Positions 1 through 9,485 are shown, counted from the stretch's first letter. The stretch: 64,000 nt of DNA from Sphingomonas sp. PAMC26645 (GCF_004795835.1 NZ_CP039249.1:733501-797500), one strand, 5' to 3'. Notes: generated by a model from the sequence alone, not told the origin. Numbers and translations: made by a program.

Positions 1-923
1 TCGGTCGCGTCTTCCGGGGGCGAGGCGGCGTAGGCATCGATCGGCGAGCGGACCGAGCGCGGGTCGAACGGGCGGATCTGTTCGAGGATATCGGCGGCGG
101 ATTGGACGAGCGTGGCGCCTTCGCGGATGAGCAGGTTGCAGCCTTGCGCGCGGGGATCGAGCGGGCTGCCGGGGACAGCCATGACTTCGCGGCCGGACTC
201 GTTGGCAAGACGTGCGGTGATCAGCGAGCCCGACTTGGGCACGGCCTCGACCACCACGGTGCCGATCGCGAGGCCTGCGATGATGCGATTGCGGGAGGGG
301 AAGTTGCGCGCCTTGGGTTCAGTGCCGGGGGGCTGTTCGGCGAGCAGGAGGCCTTCGGTGGCGATGCGTTCCTGCAAGGCCGTGTTGTCGGGCGGGTAGG
401 CGATGTCGATGCCGCTGGCGATGACGCCGATCGTGGCCCCGCTCGAACCCGCTCCGAGTGCGCCGATGTGTGCGGCGGTGTCGATGCCGCGAGCTAGGCC
501 GGAGACGATCGTCGTGCCTTCTTCGGCGAGCTGCAGCGCGATCTGGCGGGCGAATCGGCAGGCGGCGGCGGATGCGTTGCGCGCGCCGACCATCGCTATG
601 CAGGGGCGCTTGGCGTGGGCGATGTCGCCGCGGAGGATGAGGGCCGGGGGTGCGGTCTCGATCTCGGCGAGCAGGCGGGGATAGTCCGGCTCGTCGAGGA
701 AGAGGTAGCGTGCGCCGTGTCTCGCGGTGGCGGCCATTTCGCGCTCGGCTAGCGCTACGTCTGCTATTTTCGGCACGCGTCCGCCGCCGCGTTGGGCGAG
801 CATCGGGAGCGCGTCGATCGCGGCGTCGGCGCTGCCGAAGCGCGCGATGAGCTGGCGATAGGTGACCGGTCCGATCCCGGTCGTGCGGATGAGCCGAAGT
901 CTCGAGACCGTCGGGTCAGCCAC
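1..923 (-). CDS. dprA: DNA-processing protein DprA, C-terminal end cut by window edge
   Basis: DprA/Smf loads RecA on incoming single-stranded DNA during transformation (family knowledge). Translation of the minus strand gives an N-terminal helical segment followed by the Rossmann-like LOG fold: MVGARNAS near residue 108, SGLARGID near 140 and NRIIAGLA near 213, which are the family signatures. The GTG start at 923-921 overlaps the end of plsY by eight bases, so the two are probably translationally coupled. The frame is still open at base 1. The usual C-terminal winged-helix domain would lie outside the window and cannot be checked. Confidence 0.93.
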   Translation of the reverse strand, partial: MADPTVSRLRLIRTTGIGPVTYRQLIARFGSADAAIDALPMLAQRGGGRVPKIADVALAEREMAATARHGARYLFLDEPDYPRLLAEIETAPPALILRGDIAHAKRPCIAMVGARNASAAACRFARQIALQLAEEGTTIVSGLARGIDTAAHIGALGAGSSGATIGVIASGIDIAYPPDNTALQERIATEGLLLAEQPPGTEPKARNFPSRNRIIAGLAIGTVVVEAVPKSGSLITARLANESGREVMAVPGSPLDPRAQGCNLLIREGATLVQSAADILEQIRPFDPRSVRSPIDAYAASPPEDAT

Positions 924-1533
924 CCGGTGGTCGTTTTGGGCGGCCGATGCGTGGCTCGGTGCCGGAGAACAGGCGATCGACGTTCTCGCGGTGCTTCCAC
1001 AGGACGATCAGCGCTAGCGCGAGGAGCAGCAAAACGAGATCGAAGCGACCGAACAGGGCCGCGGCAAATGGCGCGCTGAGCGCGGCGGCCATGCCGGCGA
1101 CCGAGGATATGCGCAGGCCCGCGAGTAGGCCGAGCCAGACGACCGCGTAGACGAGCCCGAGCGGCCAGTAGAGCGCGACGACGATGCCCATGAGCGTGGC
1201 GACGCCCTTGCCGCCCTTGAACTTCAGCCAGACGGGGTAGCAATGGCCGATGAACGCACCGGCCGCCGCGAGCAGCGCATTGCCGGGGAACAGATGCGCG
1301 ACCAGCAGCACGGCGACTGCGCCCTTGGCCATGTCGAGCAGCAGCGTGGCGGCGGCGAGGCCCTTGCGTCCGGTGCGCAGGACGTTGGTCGCGCCGATGT
1401 TGCCCGAGCCGATCGTGCGCAGATCGCCTGCGCCACCGAGCCGCGTCAGGATGACGCCGAACGGGATCGAGCCGAGCAGATAGCTCAGCACGAGCGATAG
1501 CGTGGGCGCGACCCAGAGAATTTCCGTCTGCAA
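916..1533 (-). CDS. plsY: Glycerol-3-phosphate acyltransferase PlsY
   Basis: PlsY is the inner-membrane enzyme that transfers acyl from acyl-phosphate to glycerol 3-phosphate, the first step of phospholipid synthesis. The 205-residue protein is polytopic. It carries the three conserved loops: GSIPFG (21-26), GSGNIGATNVLR (42-53) and the GHCYPVWLKFKGGKGVAT block (96-113). Its length is normal for the family. It is followed by dprA on the same strand with an eight-base overlap. Upstream lies a palindromic repeat and then the divergent murI. Confidence 0.96.
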   Translation of the reverse strand: MQTEILWVAPTLSLVLSYLLGSIPFGVILTRLGGAGDLRTIGSGNIGATNVLRTGRKGLAAATLLLDMAKGAVAVLLVAHLFPGNALLAAAGAFIGHCYPVWLKFKGGKGVATLMGIVVALYWPLGLVYAVVWLGLLAGLRISSVAGMAAALSAPFAAALFGRFDLVLLLLALALIVLWKHRENVDRLFSGTEPRIGRPKRPPGG

Positions 1534-1626
1534 CTACGTCCCCCGTTCTGGATGGGCTTATAAACGACCCGGGGCTGACGGCAAATGGCCTGAGTTTGAG
1601 CAGGGGTCGCCAAGCGGGCCCGACGT

Positions 1627-1737
1627 GCTCCCCTCCCTGGAAGGGAGGGGCTGGGGGTGGGTAGGTCGGCTCGTGTCGTGAGGTTTGCGGATGCGGACGC
1701 CGACCCACCCCTAACCCCTCCCTTCCAGGGAGGGGAA
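1627..1737. repeat. Palindromic intergenic repeat, family C copy 1
   Basis: A left arm of CTCCCCTCCCTGGAAGGGAG type plus CTGGGGGTGGGT is mirrored by ACCCACCCCTAACCCCTCCC and a second AGGGAGGGG hairpin. The same layout recurs at 54189-54308. It sits between the divergent plsY and murI genes. Whether it acts as a terminator or is only a mobile palindrome cannot be told from sequence. Confidence 0.85.
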
Positions 1738-1783
1738 TATGTTGCTCTGGTTTACCCCGGTTAATTCATCCTAAGGACGGGGG

Positions 1784-2572
1784 ATGGACCAACGCCCTAT
1801 CCTGTTCTTCGATTCCGGTGTCGGCGGGCTGTCGATCGTCGGTCCGGCGCGCGCTGCACTACCCGATGCACCGTTCGTCTATGCCGCCGACTCGGCCGGT
1901 TTTCCGTACGGCACCAAGAGCGAGGCGGAGATCGCGGCGCGGGTGCCGGTTTTGCTGGGGCGGTTGGCGGAGCGGTATCGGCCGCGGTTGATCGTGATCG
2001 CGTGCAACACCGCCTCGACGATCGCGCTGCCGGTGGTGCGCGCGGCGCTCGACCTGCCGGTGGTGGGGACGGTGCCGGCGATCAAGCCCGCCGCGTCGCT
2101 GTCGAAGACACGGACGATCGGCGTGCTGGGAACCGAGGCGACCGTGCGGCAGGCGTATGTCGATGATCTGGCGGCTAAGTTCGCGGGCGATTGCACGGTG
2201 CTGCGCTACGGCTCGGCGGCTCTGGTCGAGATGGCCGAGGCGAAATTGCACGGCCGAGTCGTCGCGACGGAGCGCTATGCAGCGGTGCTCGATGGGTTGT
2301 TTTCGCAACCCGGCGGCGACGTGATCGACGTGATCGTCAACGCCTGCACGCATTTCCCGCTGGTGGAAGCGGAGCTTGCGGCCGCTGCACCCGGTGCGCG
2401 CTTCGTCGATGGCGGACCGGGGATCGCGCGACGGATCGTGCATCTCATGCAGGGCGAATCATGGTCGGGAGCGGGGGAGGGCGTTGCCGTCTTCACCCGG
2501 TTGGGCGACGAGGAGCGCGCGCTCGGACCGGCTCTGGCGGGGCGCGGGTTTGGCAGGATCGAGCAGCTTTAA
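1784..2572 (+). CDS. murI: Glutamate racemase
   Basis: Interconverts L- and D-glutamate, supplying D-Glu for peptidoglycan. The 262-residue protein shows the DSGVGG motif (10-15), the first catalytic cysteine in ACNTAS (Cys74) and the second in NACTHFPL (Cys188), with the expected spacing. Length is normal. The ATG at 1784 is the first start after repeat family C and is preceded by AAGGACGGGGG, a usable ribosome site. It is monocistronic on this strand, with plsY divergent upstream and hemA 124 bases downstream. Confidence 0.96.
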   Translation: MDQRPILFFDSGVGGLSIVGPARAALPDAPFVYAADSAGFPYGTKSEAEIAARVPVLLGRLAERYRPRLIVIACNTASTIALPVVRAALDLPVVGTVPAIKPAASLSKTRTIGVLGTEATVRQAYVDDLAAKFAGDCTVLRYGSAALVEMAEAKLHGRVVATERYAAVLDGLFSQPGGDVIDVIVNACTHFPLVEAELAAAAPGARFVDGGPGIARRIVHLMQGESWSGAGEGVAVFTRLGDEERALGPALAGRGFGRIEQL

Positions 2573-2696
2573 GCGGTAACCTGGGACAATGTGCCACCTT
2601 GCGTCGCAGCCGCATCGTGGCAATGTGATGCCAGGATGAGGAAAGCGATCACCGTAAGAGCGGTATTGCGCTGGAAACGAGTGAAAGCGAGGCGTA

Positions 2697-3971
2697 GTGC
2701 CCAAGGCCATGATTAGCGACGGCATTCCGGCAACGGATTCGATCAAGGGTCCGCGAGTCGATTATTCGCGCGTTTTCACGCAGGCGATCGACCGGTTGCA
2801 CGCCGAAGGGCGCTACCGCGTGTTCATCGACATTCTCCGCAACAAGGGTGCGTTTCCGAACGCGCGCTGCTTCGCCGGGCATAACGGGCCAAAGCCGATC
2901 ACGGTGTGGTGCTCGAACGATTATCTCGCGATGGGCCAGCACCCGAAGGTGATCGCGGCGATGGAAGAGGCGCTGCACGACGTCGGCGCGGGCTCGGGCG
3001 GCACGCGCAACATCGGCGGCAACACGCATTACCATGTCGACCTGGAAGGCGAACTCGCCGACCTGCATGGCAAGGAAGCGGCGTTGCTGTTCACGAGCGG
3101 GTATGTCTCGAACGAGGCTACGCTGGCGACCTTGGCGAAGGTCTTGCCGGGCTGCATCATCTTTTCCGACGAGCTAAACCATGCGTCGATGATCGCGGGC
3201 ATCCGCAACTCAGGTTGTGAAAAGCGCGTGTTCCGTCATAACGATCTCGCGCATCTCGAAGAGCTTCTCGCGGCCGAAGATCCGGCGGTGCCGAAGCTGA
3301 TCGCGTTCGAGAGCGTGTATTCGATGGAGGGCGACGTCGCGCCGATCTCCGCGGTGTGCGATCTGGCCGACCGGTACAACGCGCTGACCTATTGCGACGA
3401 AGTGCATGCGGTCGGGATGTATGGCGCGCGTGGCGGCGGCATCTCGGAGCGGGACGAGGTCGCGCACCGGATCACGATCCTCGAGGGCACGCTGGGCAAG
3501 GCGTTTGGCGTGATGGGGGGCTATATCGCCGCCGATCGCACGATCGTCGACGTGATCCGCTCGTATGCGCCGGGGTTCATCTTCACGACGTCGCTGTCGC
3601 CGGTGCTGGTCGCGGGCGTGCTGGCGAGCGTGCGGCATCTGAAAAGCTCGAGCGTCGAGCGCGAGGGGCAGCAGGCTTCCGCGGCGATGCTGAAGGCGAT
3701 GTTGAAGGACGCCGGGCTGCCGGTGATGATCGGCGATACGCATATCGTGCCGCTGATGGTCGGCGATCCGGTCAAGGCGAAGAAGATCAGCGACGTGCTG
3801 CTGGCCGAATACGGCGTGTACGTGCAGCCGATCAACTATCCGACCGTGCCGCGCGGTACGGAGCGGCTGCGGTTCACGCCGGGTCCTGCGCATACCGAGG
3901 CGATGATGCGTGAACTGACGGATGCGCTGGTGGAGATCTGGAGCCGGCTGGACTTGCGCAAGGCGGCTTGA
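2697..3971 (+). CDS. hemA: 5-aminolevulinate synthase (C4 pathway)
   Basis: PLP enzyme condensing glycine and succinyl-CoA to 5-aminolevulinate, the alphaproteobacterial route into heme. The 424 residues match the alpha-oxoamine synthase fold. The PLP lysine lies in GTLGKAFG (about residue 268), and the glycine-rich [11 protein letters not shown] segment is in the first third. The GTG at 2697 has GAGG five bases upstream. An ATG four codons later (2709) is possible but has no well-spaced Shine-Dalgarno. The product is about 15-20 residues longer at the N terminus than usual. A small dyad, TGCCAC (2592) and GTGGCA (2617), lies in the leader. It could be an operator, but this is unproven. Confidence 0.96.
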   Translation: MPKAMISDGIPATDSIKGPRVDYSRVFTQAIDRLHAEGRYRVFIDILRNKGAFPNARCFAGHNGPKPITVWCSNDYLAMGQHPKVIAAMEEALHDVGAGSGGTRNIGGNTHYHVDLEGELADLHGKEAALLFTSGYVSNEATLATLAKVLPGCIIFSDELNHASMIAGIRNSGCEKRVFRHNDLAHLEELLAAEDPAVPKLIAFESVYSMEGDVAPISAVCDLADRYNALTYCDEVHAVGMYGARGGGISERDEVAHRITILEGTLGKAFGVMGGYIAADRTIVDVIRSYAPGFIFTTSLSPVLVAGVLASVRHLKSSSVEREGQQASAAMLKAMLKDAGLPVMIGDTHIVPLMVGDPVKAKKISDVLLAEYGVYVQPINYPTVPRGTERLRFTPGPAHTEAMMRELTDALVEIWSRLDLRKAA

Positions 3972-4003
3972 GGCTGGCCCCGCTCACTGCGGGGCAGCGC
4001 TGG

Positions 4004-4567
4004 TCAGTCGATCGTGATCGTGCCGTCGGTGCCCGGCACCTCTAGCGTTTCGCCGAAACCTACCGAATGGAACCGCGTGTAATCGCCTTCCAAGGGGTTG
4101 GCGTAGACATGGACGATGCGCCGAATGCCATCGACTACCCAGTAGTGCGGAATGCGGCCGCGCGCATAGGCGAAGCGCTTCATCGTGGTGTCGCGAGCTA
4201 CCGACGTTTCTGCGACCTCGATCACGAGCAGAAGGTCGTCGGCGATGAGCAGGCGATTGCCTTCCACGGGTTCGCGCAACACGGCCACGTCGCAGCCTAT
4301 TACGGTGGCGTCGTCGAGATCGATGCCAACCCCACCCGTTATCCGCGTCTCCGGTAGCAACCGCGAAAGACGGATGCCGATCTTAACTTGTCGCGCGGCG
4401 TGCCCCGCCAGCGGCAAGTCCATCCGTTCGAGTTTCCCACCGACCAGTTCGATCTTCATGCCGTCGAATGCGCCGGACTCACCCATGCGCAGGAACTCGG
4501 CGGTCGTAAAACGCGCCTTGGCTTGTCGGTCGGGACAGAGACTTCTGGCCGATGAGTTCATGCCCAA
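4004..4567 (-). CDS. Uma2 family (DUF820) putative endonuclease
   Basis: The 187-residue protein resembles the Uma2/DUF820 branch of the PD-(D/E)XK nuclease fold. Candidate catalytic residues in order are Glu40 (ELVGG), Asp93 (GCDVAVL) and Glu117 (LVIEVAETS), and the family's typical TTAEFLRM and YWVVDG blocks are present. These proteins are common in cyanobacteria and scattered in other bacteria, with mostly unknown function. The gene is alone between convergent hemA and the DUF3429 gene. The exact start is uncertain (ATG 4567 or the Met two codons later). Confidence 0.85.
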   Translation of the reverse strand: MGMNSSARSLCPDRQAKARFTTAEFLRMGESGAFDGMKIELVGGKLERMDLPLAGHAARQVKIGIRLSRLLPETRITGGVGIDLDDATVIGCDVAVLREPVEGNRLLIADDLLLVIEVAETSVARDTTMKRFAYARGRIPHYWVVDGIRRIVHVYANPLEGDYTRFHSVGFGETLEVPGTDGTITID

Positions 4568-4609
4568 TTCGTACCACGAACCAGCTGCCCATACGACTCG
4601 CGAGCGGGA

Positions 4610-5074
4610 TTAAAGCGCCGCGGCCAGCATCGTCAGAACGCCCAGGCCGAGCGACAAGGGCATGCGCAGTTTCATCCAGCCGGGCGGCGCGATGCCGGCT
4701 TTGACGAGCGCACGGTCGACGAGCAGCGCGGCGATCAGGCTGATGCCGAGCACGACCAGCGACGGGCCGGGCCAGCGCAGGCCGACCATCCAGGGCCAAG
4801 CGGTGACCAGCGCGATCAGCGATGGCGCGACGCTCGCGAACCAGAGCCAGCGCGGTGGCGAGTCGGTGCGTGCGGCGAGACCCCACCAAAGGCCTCCGAG
4901 GAAGCTCAGGATGATCGCGGCATAGGCGTAGGCGATCGCCAGCGCGGAGAACCGGCTTTGCGGGTCGCCGCTCAGCAGCAGCGCGACCGCTGCGAGTTGC
5001 GGTAGGAGTCCGCTCAGCCCGAGCAGGCGCGCGATCGGCGGGATGCCGCTGGTCGCGGCTTGTCGCACGGGCAT
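4610..5074 (-). CDS. DUF3429 domain membrane protein
   Basis: A 154-residue integral membrane protein with about five hydrophobic segments, including the LSFLGGLWWGL stretch typical of DUF3429. Function is unknown. Its ATG (5074-5072) overlaps the stop of the anti-sigma gene as TGATG, which indicates translational coupling and places it as third or fourth gene of the sigma operon. It could be a membrane partner or target of that regulatory pair, but this is inference from position only. Confidence 0.85.
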   Translation of the reverse strand: MPVRQAATSGIPPIARLLGLSGLLPQLAAVALLLSGDPQSRFSALAIAYAYAAIILSFLGGLWWGLAARTDSPPRWLWFASVAPSLIALVTAWPWMVGLRWPGPSLVVLGISLIAALLVDRALVKAGIAPPGWMKLRMPLSLGLGVLTMLAAAL

Positions 5075-5784
5075 CAGACGCGGGCGACCACGCCGGTGGC
5101 GACGACCGGACCGGTCGGCAGGCCGGTCGGCGAGCCGCCGAGCGGCTCGACCGAGATCGCCAGCGTCGCGCCGGGGGTTATGCGACCGCGGTCGACGCCC
5201 TTGGGTGCGAGCGAGGTCGGACGGCCGGAGAGCAGGCCAAGCGAATGCGGCACGCCGTCTCCGCCGATCACCCAGAGCTGCGCGACGCGGGCGTCCGGAA
5301 CGCCGGGGCCGGCCGCGACGCGGAGCGCGCCGTTTGCGGGATCGTACACTGCTGCAACCGGCGATTTCGTGTCGCCGAGCATAGCGACGAGTACGCTGGT
5401 CGGCCGCGCGACGGGGATCGGTTGCGAGACGGGCACGGTCGGCTCCGGGCGGATCATGACGAACAGCAACAGCGAAGCGGCGATCGCGCTGGTGACGGCG
5501 GCGAGCGCCGGCCATGCGAAGCGGCTTGTTTGCGTGGAGGCTTGCGTTCCATCGAGACTGGCTTCGATCCGGGCGGCGAGATGCGGCGGCGCGGCGTGTT
5601 CGGGCCAAAGGTCGAACAGGACTGCCAGACGCGACCGCCACCATTCGACCTGTGCGGCGAAACCGGGCTCGGCGAGCACGCGGCGCAGCGTTGCACCACG
5701 CTCTTCGCCTTCGAGCAGGCCAAGCGCGAGTTCGGCGGCGGCAACGTCCTCGGGCACGCCGGTATCGGTGGTCGGATCAACCAT
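5074..5784 (-). CDS. Anti-sigma factor, RskA/anti-sigma-K type
   Basis: A 236-residue single-pass membrane protein. The N-terminal cytoplasmic part (1-85) contains the ELALGLLEGEER motif and aromatic WWRSRL segment expected of zinc-less anti-sigma domains. One membrane helix spans about 90-111. The periplasmic C-terminal domain (115-236) ends in the family-typical SVEPLGGSPTGLPTGPVVATG block. It overlaps the ECF sigma gene by eight bases, as expected for a sigma factor and its membrane anchor. Release would normally need regulated proteolysis. No protease gene is nearby. Confidence 0.9.
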   Translation of the reverse strand: MVDPTTDTGVPEDVAAAELALGLLEGEERGATLRRVLAEPGFAAQVEWWRSRLAVLFDLWPEHAAPPHLAARIEASLDGTQASTQTSRFAWPALAAVTSAIAASLLLFVMIRPEPTVPVSQPIPVARPTSVLVAMLGDTKSPVAAVYDPANGALRVAAGPGVPDARVAQLWVIGGDGVPHSLGLLSGRPTSLAPKGVDRGRITPGATLAISVEPLGGSPTGLPTGPVVATGVVARV

Positions 5785-6346
5785 CGAGGCAATCCTTCAA
5801 GCGGGCGAGGCCACGGCGGACCCAGCTCTTCATCGTGCCCAGCGGCACGGCCCGCTTGATCGCGAGTTCGGCGTAGGTGATGCCGTCGAAGAACGCGGTG
5901 CGGATCGCGTCGCGCTGTTGCGGTTCGAGGCCGTTCAGGCACTCGATCAATTCGCGCGACGATTCGCTCGCCAGCATCCCCGCTTCGGCACCCTCGCCGG
6001 GATCGGCGACGTCGGGTGCATCATCGAGTGGGCTCGTGCGACGGACACTCTGCGCGCGCTGCCAGTCGATGGCGCGGTTGCGCGCGATCGTCGCCAACCA
6101 GGTTATCGGGCTCGCGCGACCGGGTTCCCAGGCACCGGCGCGTTTCCAGATCGTGAGATAGACCTCGTGCAGCACATCCTCCGCGGCTTGGGCGTTGCCA
6201 CAGATACGGTGGGTGATCCCGAAAAGCTTCGCGCTGGTCAGCGTATAGAGTTCGCGAAACGCGTCGCGGTCCTCTTGGCCGGTCCGCAGCAGCACTTCGG
6301 AAAGGTGCGCGCGGGCGGCGTCGGCGTTGGCATGTGCGATAGTCAC
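5777..6346 (-). CDS. ECF RNA polymerase sigma factor (SigK-like)
   Basis: The 189-residue protein has sigma region 2 (about residues 28-95, with DVLHEVYLTIW and the TWLATIARNRAIDW promoter-melting stretch) and region 4 with a helix-turn-helix (about 130-185, ITYAELAIKRAVPLGTMKSWVRRGLARLK). It is followed directly by its presumed RskA-type anti-sigma factor and a DUF3429 protein, and preceded by a small lipoprotein gene ten bases upstream. An autoregulated promoter is probable, but none could be assigned by eye. Confidence 0.93.
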   Translation of the reverse strand: MTIAHANADAARAHLSEVLLRTGQEDRDAFRELYTLTSAKLFGITHRICGNAQAAEDVLHEVYLTIWKRAGAWEPGRASPITWLATIARNRAIDWQRAQSVRRTSPLDDAPDVADPGEGAEAGMLASESSRELIECLNGLEPQQRDAIRTAFFDGITYAELAIKRAVPLGTMKSWVRRGLARLKDCLDG

Positions 6347-6356
6347 GGGCGGGAAC

Positions 6357-6782
6357 CTAGCGGCTAAGTCCGTCGCGGCAATAGCCTTCGCCGGGCTTCA
6401 CGGTGAGGCAGTCGGTTTTGCCGGCGAGGTACTTTAGCCCGGTCGCGTCGCCGTTGGTGGGGCGCAGCGTTTCGCGGACGCCACCGCGATCGAACGCTAT
6501 CGTGTCGCCGCTCGCGATGCCGTCGAACTTACCCTTGTTGTCGAGGTCCCATTGCATAGTCAGTGTGTAGTGGCCGACGGTGGCGGTCGGGGCAACGTCG
6601 AGGACCATGCCTTCGACGCCGATCCAGCGACCGGTGTAGTCGGGCGCCGGTTTAGGCTTGGGAGCGGCGACCTTGCGTTCGACCGATCCGGCGGAGGTCA
6701 TGTTTCCGTCGTTGCTGGTCTCGGGGGCCGGGCCGGAACACGCGGTCAGCGCGGCGGCGGCAAGCAGGGTGAGGGCCTTCAT
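6357..6782 (-). CDS. Small hypothetical lipoprotein
   Basis: The start at 6782 gives a classic lipoprotein signal peptide ending LTAC, with lipidated Cys15. The mature part of about 127 residues contains two predicted beta-rich blocks, YTGRWIGVEG and YTLTMQWDLDNKGKFDGIASGD, reminiscent of small lipocalin-like lipid or metabolite binders. No family was recognised. The last codon lies ten bases before the ECF sigma gene on the same strand, so it may be the first gene of that operon. Confidence 0.78.
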   Translation of the reverse strand: MKALTLLAAAALTACSGPAPETSNDGNMTSAGSVERKVAAPKPKPAPDYTGRWIGVEGMVLDVAPTATVGHYTLTMQWDLDNKGKFDGIASGDTIAFDRGGVRETLRPTNGDATGLKYLAGKTDCLTVKPGEGYCRDGLSR

Positions 6783-6928
6783 GAATGTCTCCTTCACGGT
6801 CTCGTTCGACGTCATTCCCGACCTTAACGCGCCATCCTGACGAAAGCGCCCGCGAACAGGTGTGGCAAATTCCGGCTCGGGGGGGTAGGGGGCTGGGCAC
6901 TCGATCTCCCGTCACAGGAATACGCCAG

Positions 6929-7363
6929 GTGCGCATCGCCATCGCGTCCGATCACGCCGCCGTTTCGTTGAAAGCGGTGCTTGCCACGTGGCTGCGCGAG
7001 GCGGGGCATGACGTGCTCGATCTCGGGCCTGAGGGTACCGACAGCGTCGATTATCCTGACTATGGGTTCAAGCTTGCGTCAGCGATCGCCGATGGTAGCG
7101 CCGAGCGCGGCATCGCGCTGTGCGGCTCCGGGATCGGCATCTCGATCGCCGCCAATCGAAACCCGGCCTGCCGCTGCGCGCTCGTGTCCGAACCGCTGTC
7201 GGCGAGCCTTGCCCGCGTGCATAACGACGCCAACGCCATCGCGATGGGCGCCCGCCTGATCGGCGAGGAAATGGCCAAGGCGTGCGTCGAAGCTTTCCTG
7301 TCCGCCGATTTCGCCGGCGGCCGTCATCAACTCCGTGTCGACAAGTTAAAGGTCCCCGCATGA
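6929..7363 (+). CDS. rpiB: Ribose 5-phosphate isomerase B
   Basis: RpiB interconverts ribose 5-phosphate and ribulose 5-phosphate. From the GTG at 6929 the 144 residues begin with the family's RIAIASDHA. They contain Cys65 in [15 protein letters not shown], the phosphate-binding GSGIG, and HND (98-100). Earlier in-frame codons upstream have no family similarity, so the GTG was chosen. The stop overlaps the glyA start as ATGA, so the pair is co-translated. The RpiB-GlyA-NrdR order is common in alphaproteobacteria. Confidence 0.93.
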   Translation: MRIAIASDHAAVSLKAVLATWLREAGHDVLDLGPEGTDSVDYPDYGFKLASAIADGSAERGIALCGSGIGISIAANRNPACRCALVSEPLSASLARVHNDANAIAMGARLIGEEMAKACVEAFLSADFAGGRHQLRVDKLKVPA

Positions 7364-8670
7364 GCACTCAGCCCCGCGAACTCCACGACGTCCAGCCCGA
7401 CGGCTTTTTCACGCGCGGCCTCGCCGATGCGGACGCTGCCGTATTCGCCGGCGTCGCCGCCGAACTGGAACGCGAGCGGACGCAGATCGAGCTGATCGCG
7501 TCGGAGAACATCGTCTCGAAGGCCGTGCTCGAGGCGCAGGGGTCGGTGTTCACGAACAAGTACGCCGAGGGCTATCCGGGCAAGCGCTATTACCAGGGCT
7601 GCGCGCCGTCGGACACGGTCGAGACGCTCGCGATCGAGCGCGCCAAGCAGATCTTCGGCTGCGGGTTCGTCAACGTGCAGCCGCATTCGGGCGCGCAGGC
7701 GAATGGCGCGGTGATGCTGGCGCTGGTCAAGCCGGGCGACACGATCCTCGGCATGAGCCTCGATGCGGGCGGTCACCTGACGCATGGCGCGAAGCCGGCG
7801 ATGTCGGGCAAGTGGTTCAACGCGGTCCAGTACGGCGTGGATGCGACCACGCATCTGATCGACTACGACCAGGTCGAGGCGCTGGCGGTCGAGCATCAGC
7901 CGAAACTGATCATCGCGGGTGGCTCGGCCTACCCACGCGTCATCGACTTCGCCAAGTTCCGCGCGATCGCGGACAAGGTCGGTGCGTATTTCATGGTCGA
8001 CATGGCGCATTTCGCCGGGATCGTCGCAGCCGGGCTGCACCCGACGCCGTTCGGCCACGCGCATGTCGTAACGACCACCACGCACAAGACGCTGCGTGGG
8101 CCGCGCGGTGGCATGATCATGACCAATGACGAGGCGATCGCGAAGAAGATCAACTCGGCGGTGTTCCCGGGTCTGCAGGGCGGGCCGCTGATGCACGTGA
8201 TCGCGGCGAAGGCGGTCGCGTTCGGCGAAGCGCTTCAGCCCGACTTCAAGAGCTATATCGCCGCGGTCGTCGAGAATGCGAAGGTGCTGGCGGCGACGCT
8301 CAAGGAGCGTGGGTCGGACGTCGTCTCGGGCGGTACCGACACGCATCTCGCGCTGATCGACCTTACGCCACTGGGGATCACCGGGCGCGATGCGGACGAG
8401 GCGCTGGAGCGTGCGGGGATCACCTGCAACAAGAACGGAATCCCCAACGATCCTTTGCCGCCGGTCAAGACCAGCGGCATCCGCGTCGGTTCGCCAGCGG
8501 GTACGACGCGTGGCTTCGGCCCGGCGGAGTTCCGCGAGATCGGCAACATGGTCGCCGACGTGCTGGACGGCCTCGCGAAAAAGGGCGAGCATGGGGACCC
8601 GGAAGTCGAGGCGGACGTTCGGACCCGCGTGCGGGCTCTGTGTGCGCGCTTCCCGATCTATCAAGGATAA
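7360..8670 (+). CDS. glyA: Serine hydroxymethyltransferase
   Basis: PLP enzyme converting serine and tetrahydrofolate to glycine and 5,10-methylene-THF. The 436 residues include the ELIASEN block (44-50), the [11 protein letters not shown] substrate loop (71-81), the [13 protein letters not shown] strand, and the PLP lysine in [14 protein letters not shown] (Lys243). Length is normal for the family. The ATG overlaps the rpiB stop by four bases. It is followed after five bases by a 59-codon gene and then nrdR. Confidence 0.97.
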   Translation: MSTQPRELHDVQPDGFFTRGLADADAAVFAGVAAELERERTQIELIASENIVSKAVLEAQGSVFTNKYAEGYPGKRYYQGCAPSDTVETLAIERAKQIFGCGFVNVQPHSGAQANGAVMLALVKPGDTILGMSLDAGGHLTHGAKPAMSGKWFNAVQYGVDATTHLIDYDQVEALAVEHQPKLIIAGGSAYPRVIDFAKFRAIADKVGAYFMVDMAHFAGIVAAGLHPTPFGHAHVVTTTTHKTLRGPRGGMIMTNDEAIAKKINSAVFPGLQGGPLMHVIAAKAVAFGEALQPDFKSYIAAVVENAKVLAATLKERGSDVVSGGTDTHLALIDLTPLGITGRDADEALERAGITCNKNGIPNDPLPPVKTSGIRVGSPAGTTRGFGPAEFREIGNMVADVLDGLAKKGEHGDPEVEADVRTRVRALCARFPIYQG

Positions 8671-8675
8671 ACAGC

Positions 8676-8855
8676 ATGTCGAAGTTCGACGACGTCCAGA
8701 ACGACATCAAGGCGACCCCCGGCCTCGGCAAGAGCATGGCCAAGTGGAGCGCACTCGGCGCGGTCGTGGCGATCCCGGTGCCGATCGTCGGCCCGATCTT
8801 CGGCGCACTCGCAGGCGCGGGCTACGCGTACTACAAGGGCAAGAAGAAGGTCTGA
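8676..8855 (+). CDS. 59-residue glycine-rich hydrophobic protein, unknown
   Basis: The ATG at 8676 is five bases after the glyA stop, and the TGA abuts the nrdR ATG at 8856, so the frame is tightly packed in the operon and probably real. The product has a charged N terminus (SKFDDVQND), a hydrophobic GxxxG-containing stretch at about residues 26-52 (IVGPIFGALAGAGYAYY) and a lysine-rich tail (KGKKKV). The layout suggests a small membrane-inserting glycine-zipper peptide. No family was recognised. Confidence 0.72.
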   Translation: MSKFDDVQNDIKATPGLGKSMAKWSALGAVVAIPVPIVGPIFGALAGAGYAYYKGKKKV

Positions 8856-9320
8856 ATGCGCTGCCCCTTCTGCGGACATGAAGATAGCCAGGTAAAGGAC
8901 AGCCGCCCCACCGAAGACGGGGCGGCGATCCGACGCCGGCGCCAGTGCGAAGGGTGCGCGGCGCGTTTCACGACGTTCGAACGGATCCAGCTGCGTGAGC
9001 TGTTCGTGTTGAAGAGCGAGGGCAGACGTGAGCCGTTCGATCGCGAGAAGCTACTCAGGTCGTTGTCGATCGCGACGCGGAAGCGGGCGATCGAGGCGGG
9101 GCGGATCGAGAAGCTGGTGAGTGGTATCCAGCGTCGGCTGGAAACATTGGGCGAGAACGACGTCACGTCGAAGCGGATCGGCGAGATGGTGATGGACGGG
9201 CTCAAGGAGCTCGATTCCGTGGCGTATATCCGGTTTGCTAGTGTGTACCGGGATTTCAGCGAGGCCAAGGACTTTGAGGCTTTTGCCGGGAGTGTGGAGG
9301 AGGTTGGGCGAGCGGAGTGA
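8856..9320 (+). CDS. nrdR: Transcriptional repressor NrdR
   Basis: ATP/dATP-sensing repressor of ribonucleotide reductase genes. The 154 residues begin with the zinc ribbon (Cys3, Cys6, Cys31, Cys34; [10 protein letters not shown] and CEGC), followed by the ATP-cone domain (about 49-139) with [13 protein letters not shown] and the [12 protein letters not shown] helix. Length is standard. It is the last gene of rpiB-glyA-small protein-nrdR. No NrdR boxes were seen in the window. Confidence 0.97.
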   Translation: MRCPFCGHEDSQVKDSRPTEDGAAIRRRRQCEGCAARFTTFERIQLRELFVLKSEGRREPFDREKLLRSLSIATRKRAIEAGRIEKLVSGIQRRLETLGENDVTSKRIGEMVMDGLKELDSVAYIRFASVYRDFSEAKDFEAFAGSVEEVGRAE

Positions 9321-9334
9321 CCTGCTCCCTTACC

Positions 9335-9389
9335 AGTCCTTCGATACGCGCTCTCGACTTCGCTCAATCGCTACTCGGGACGAACGGTT
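9335..9389 (+). repeat. Dispersed repeat family F, diverged copy
   Basis: This contains TTCGATACGCGCTCTCGACTT followed by CTACTCGGGACGAACGG, the same framework as the copies at 9486-9548 and 9843-9899 but diverged in the middle. It is oriented like the 9843 copy and inverted relative to the 9486 copy. It sits just after nrdR. Confidence 0.8.
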
Positions 9390-9485
9390 TGGGGGAGTGG
9401 ATTAGGGGCAGTGGATTGGAGTGGGGCCCCATCCTCATCGGCGCATTCGTGCCCTCACACCCCATGTAAAATAAGGCCCGCCACC

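Noticed and set aside
1..923. dprA as a broken gene
   Set aside because: The frame is open to the edge of the window; it is cut by the window and not by a mutation.
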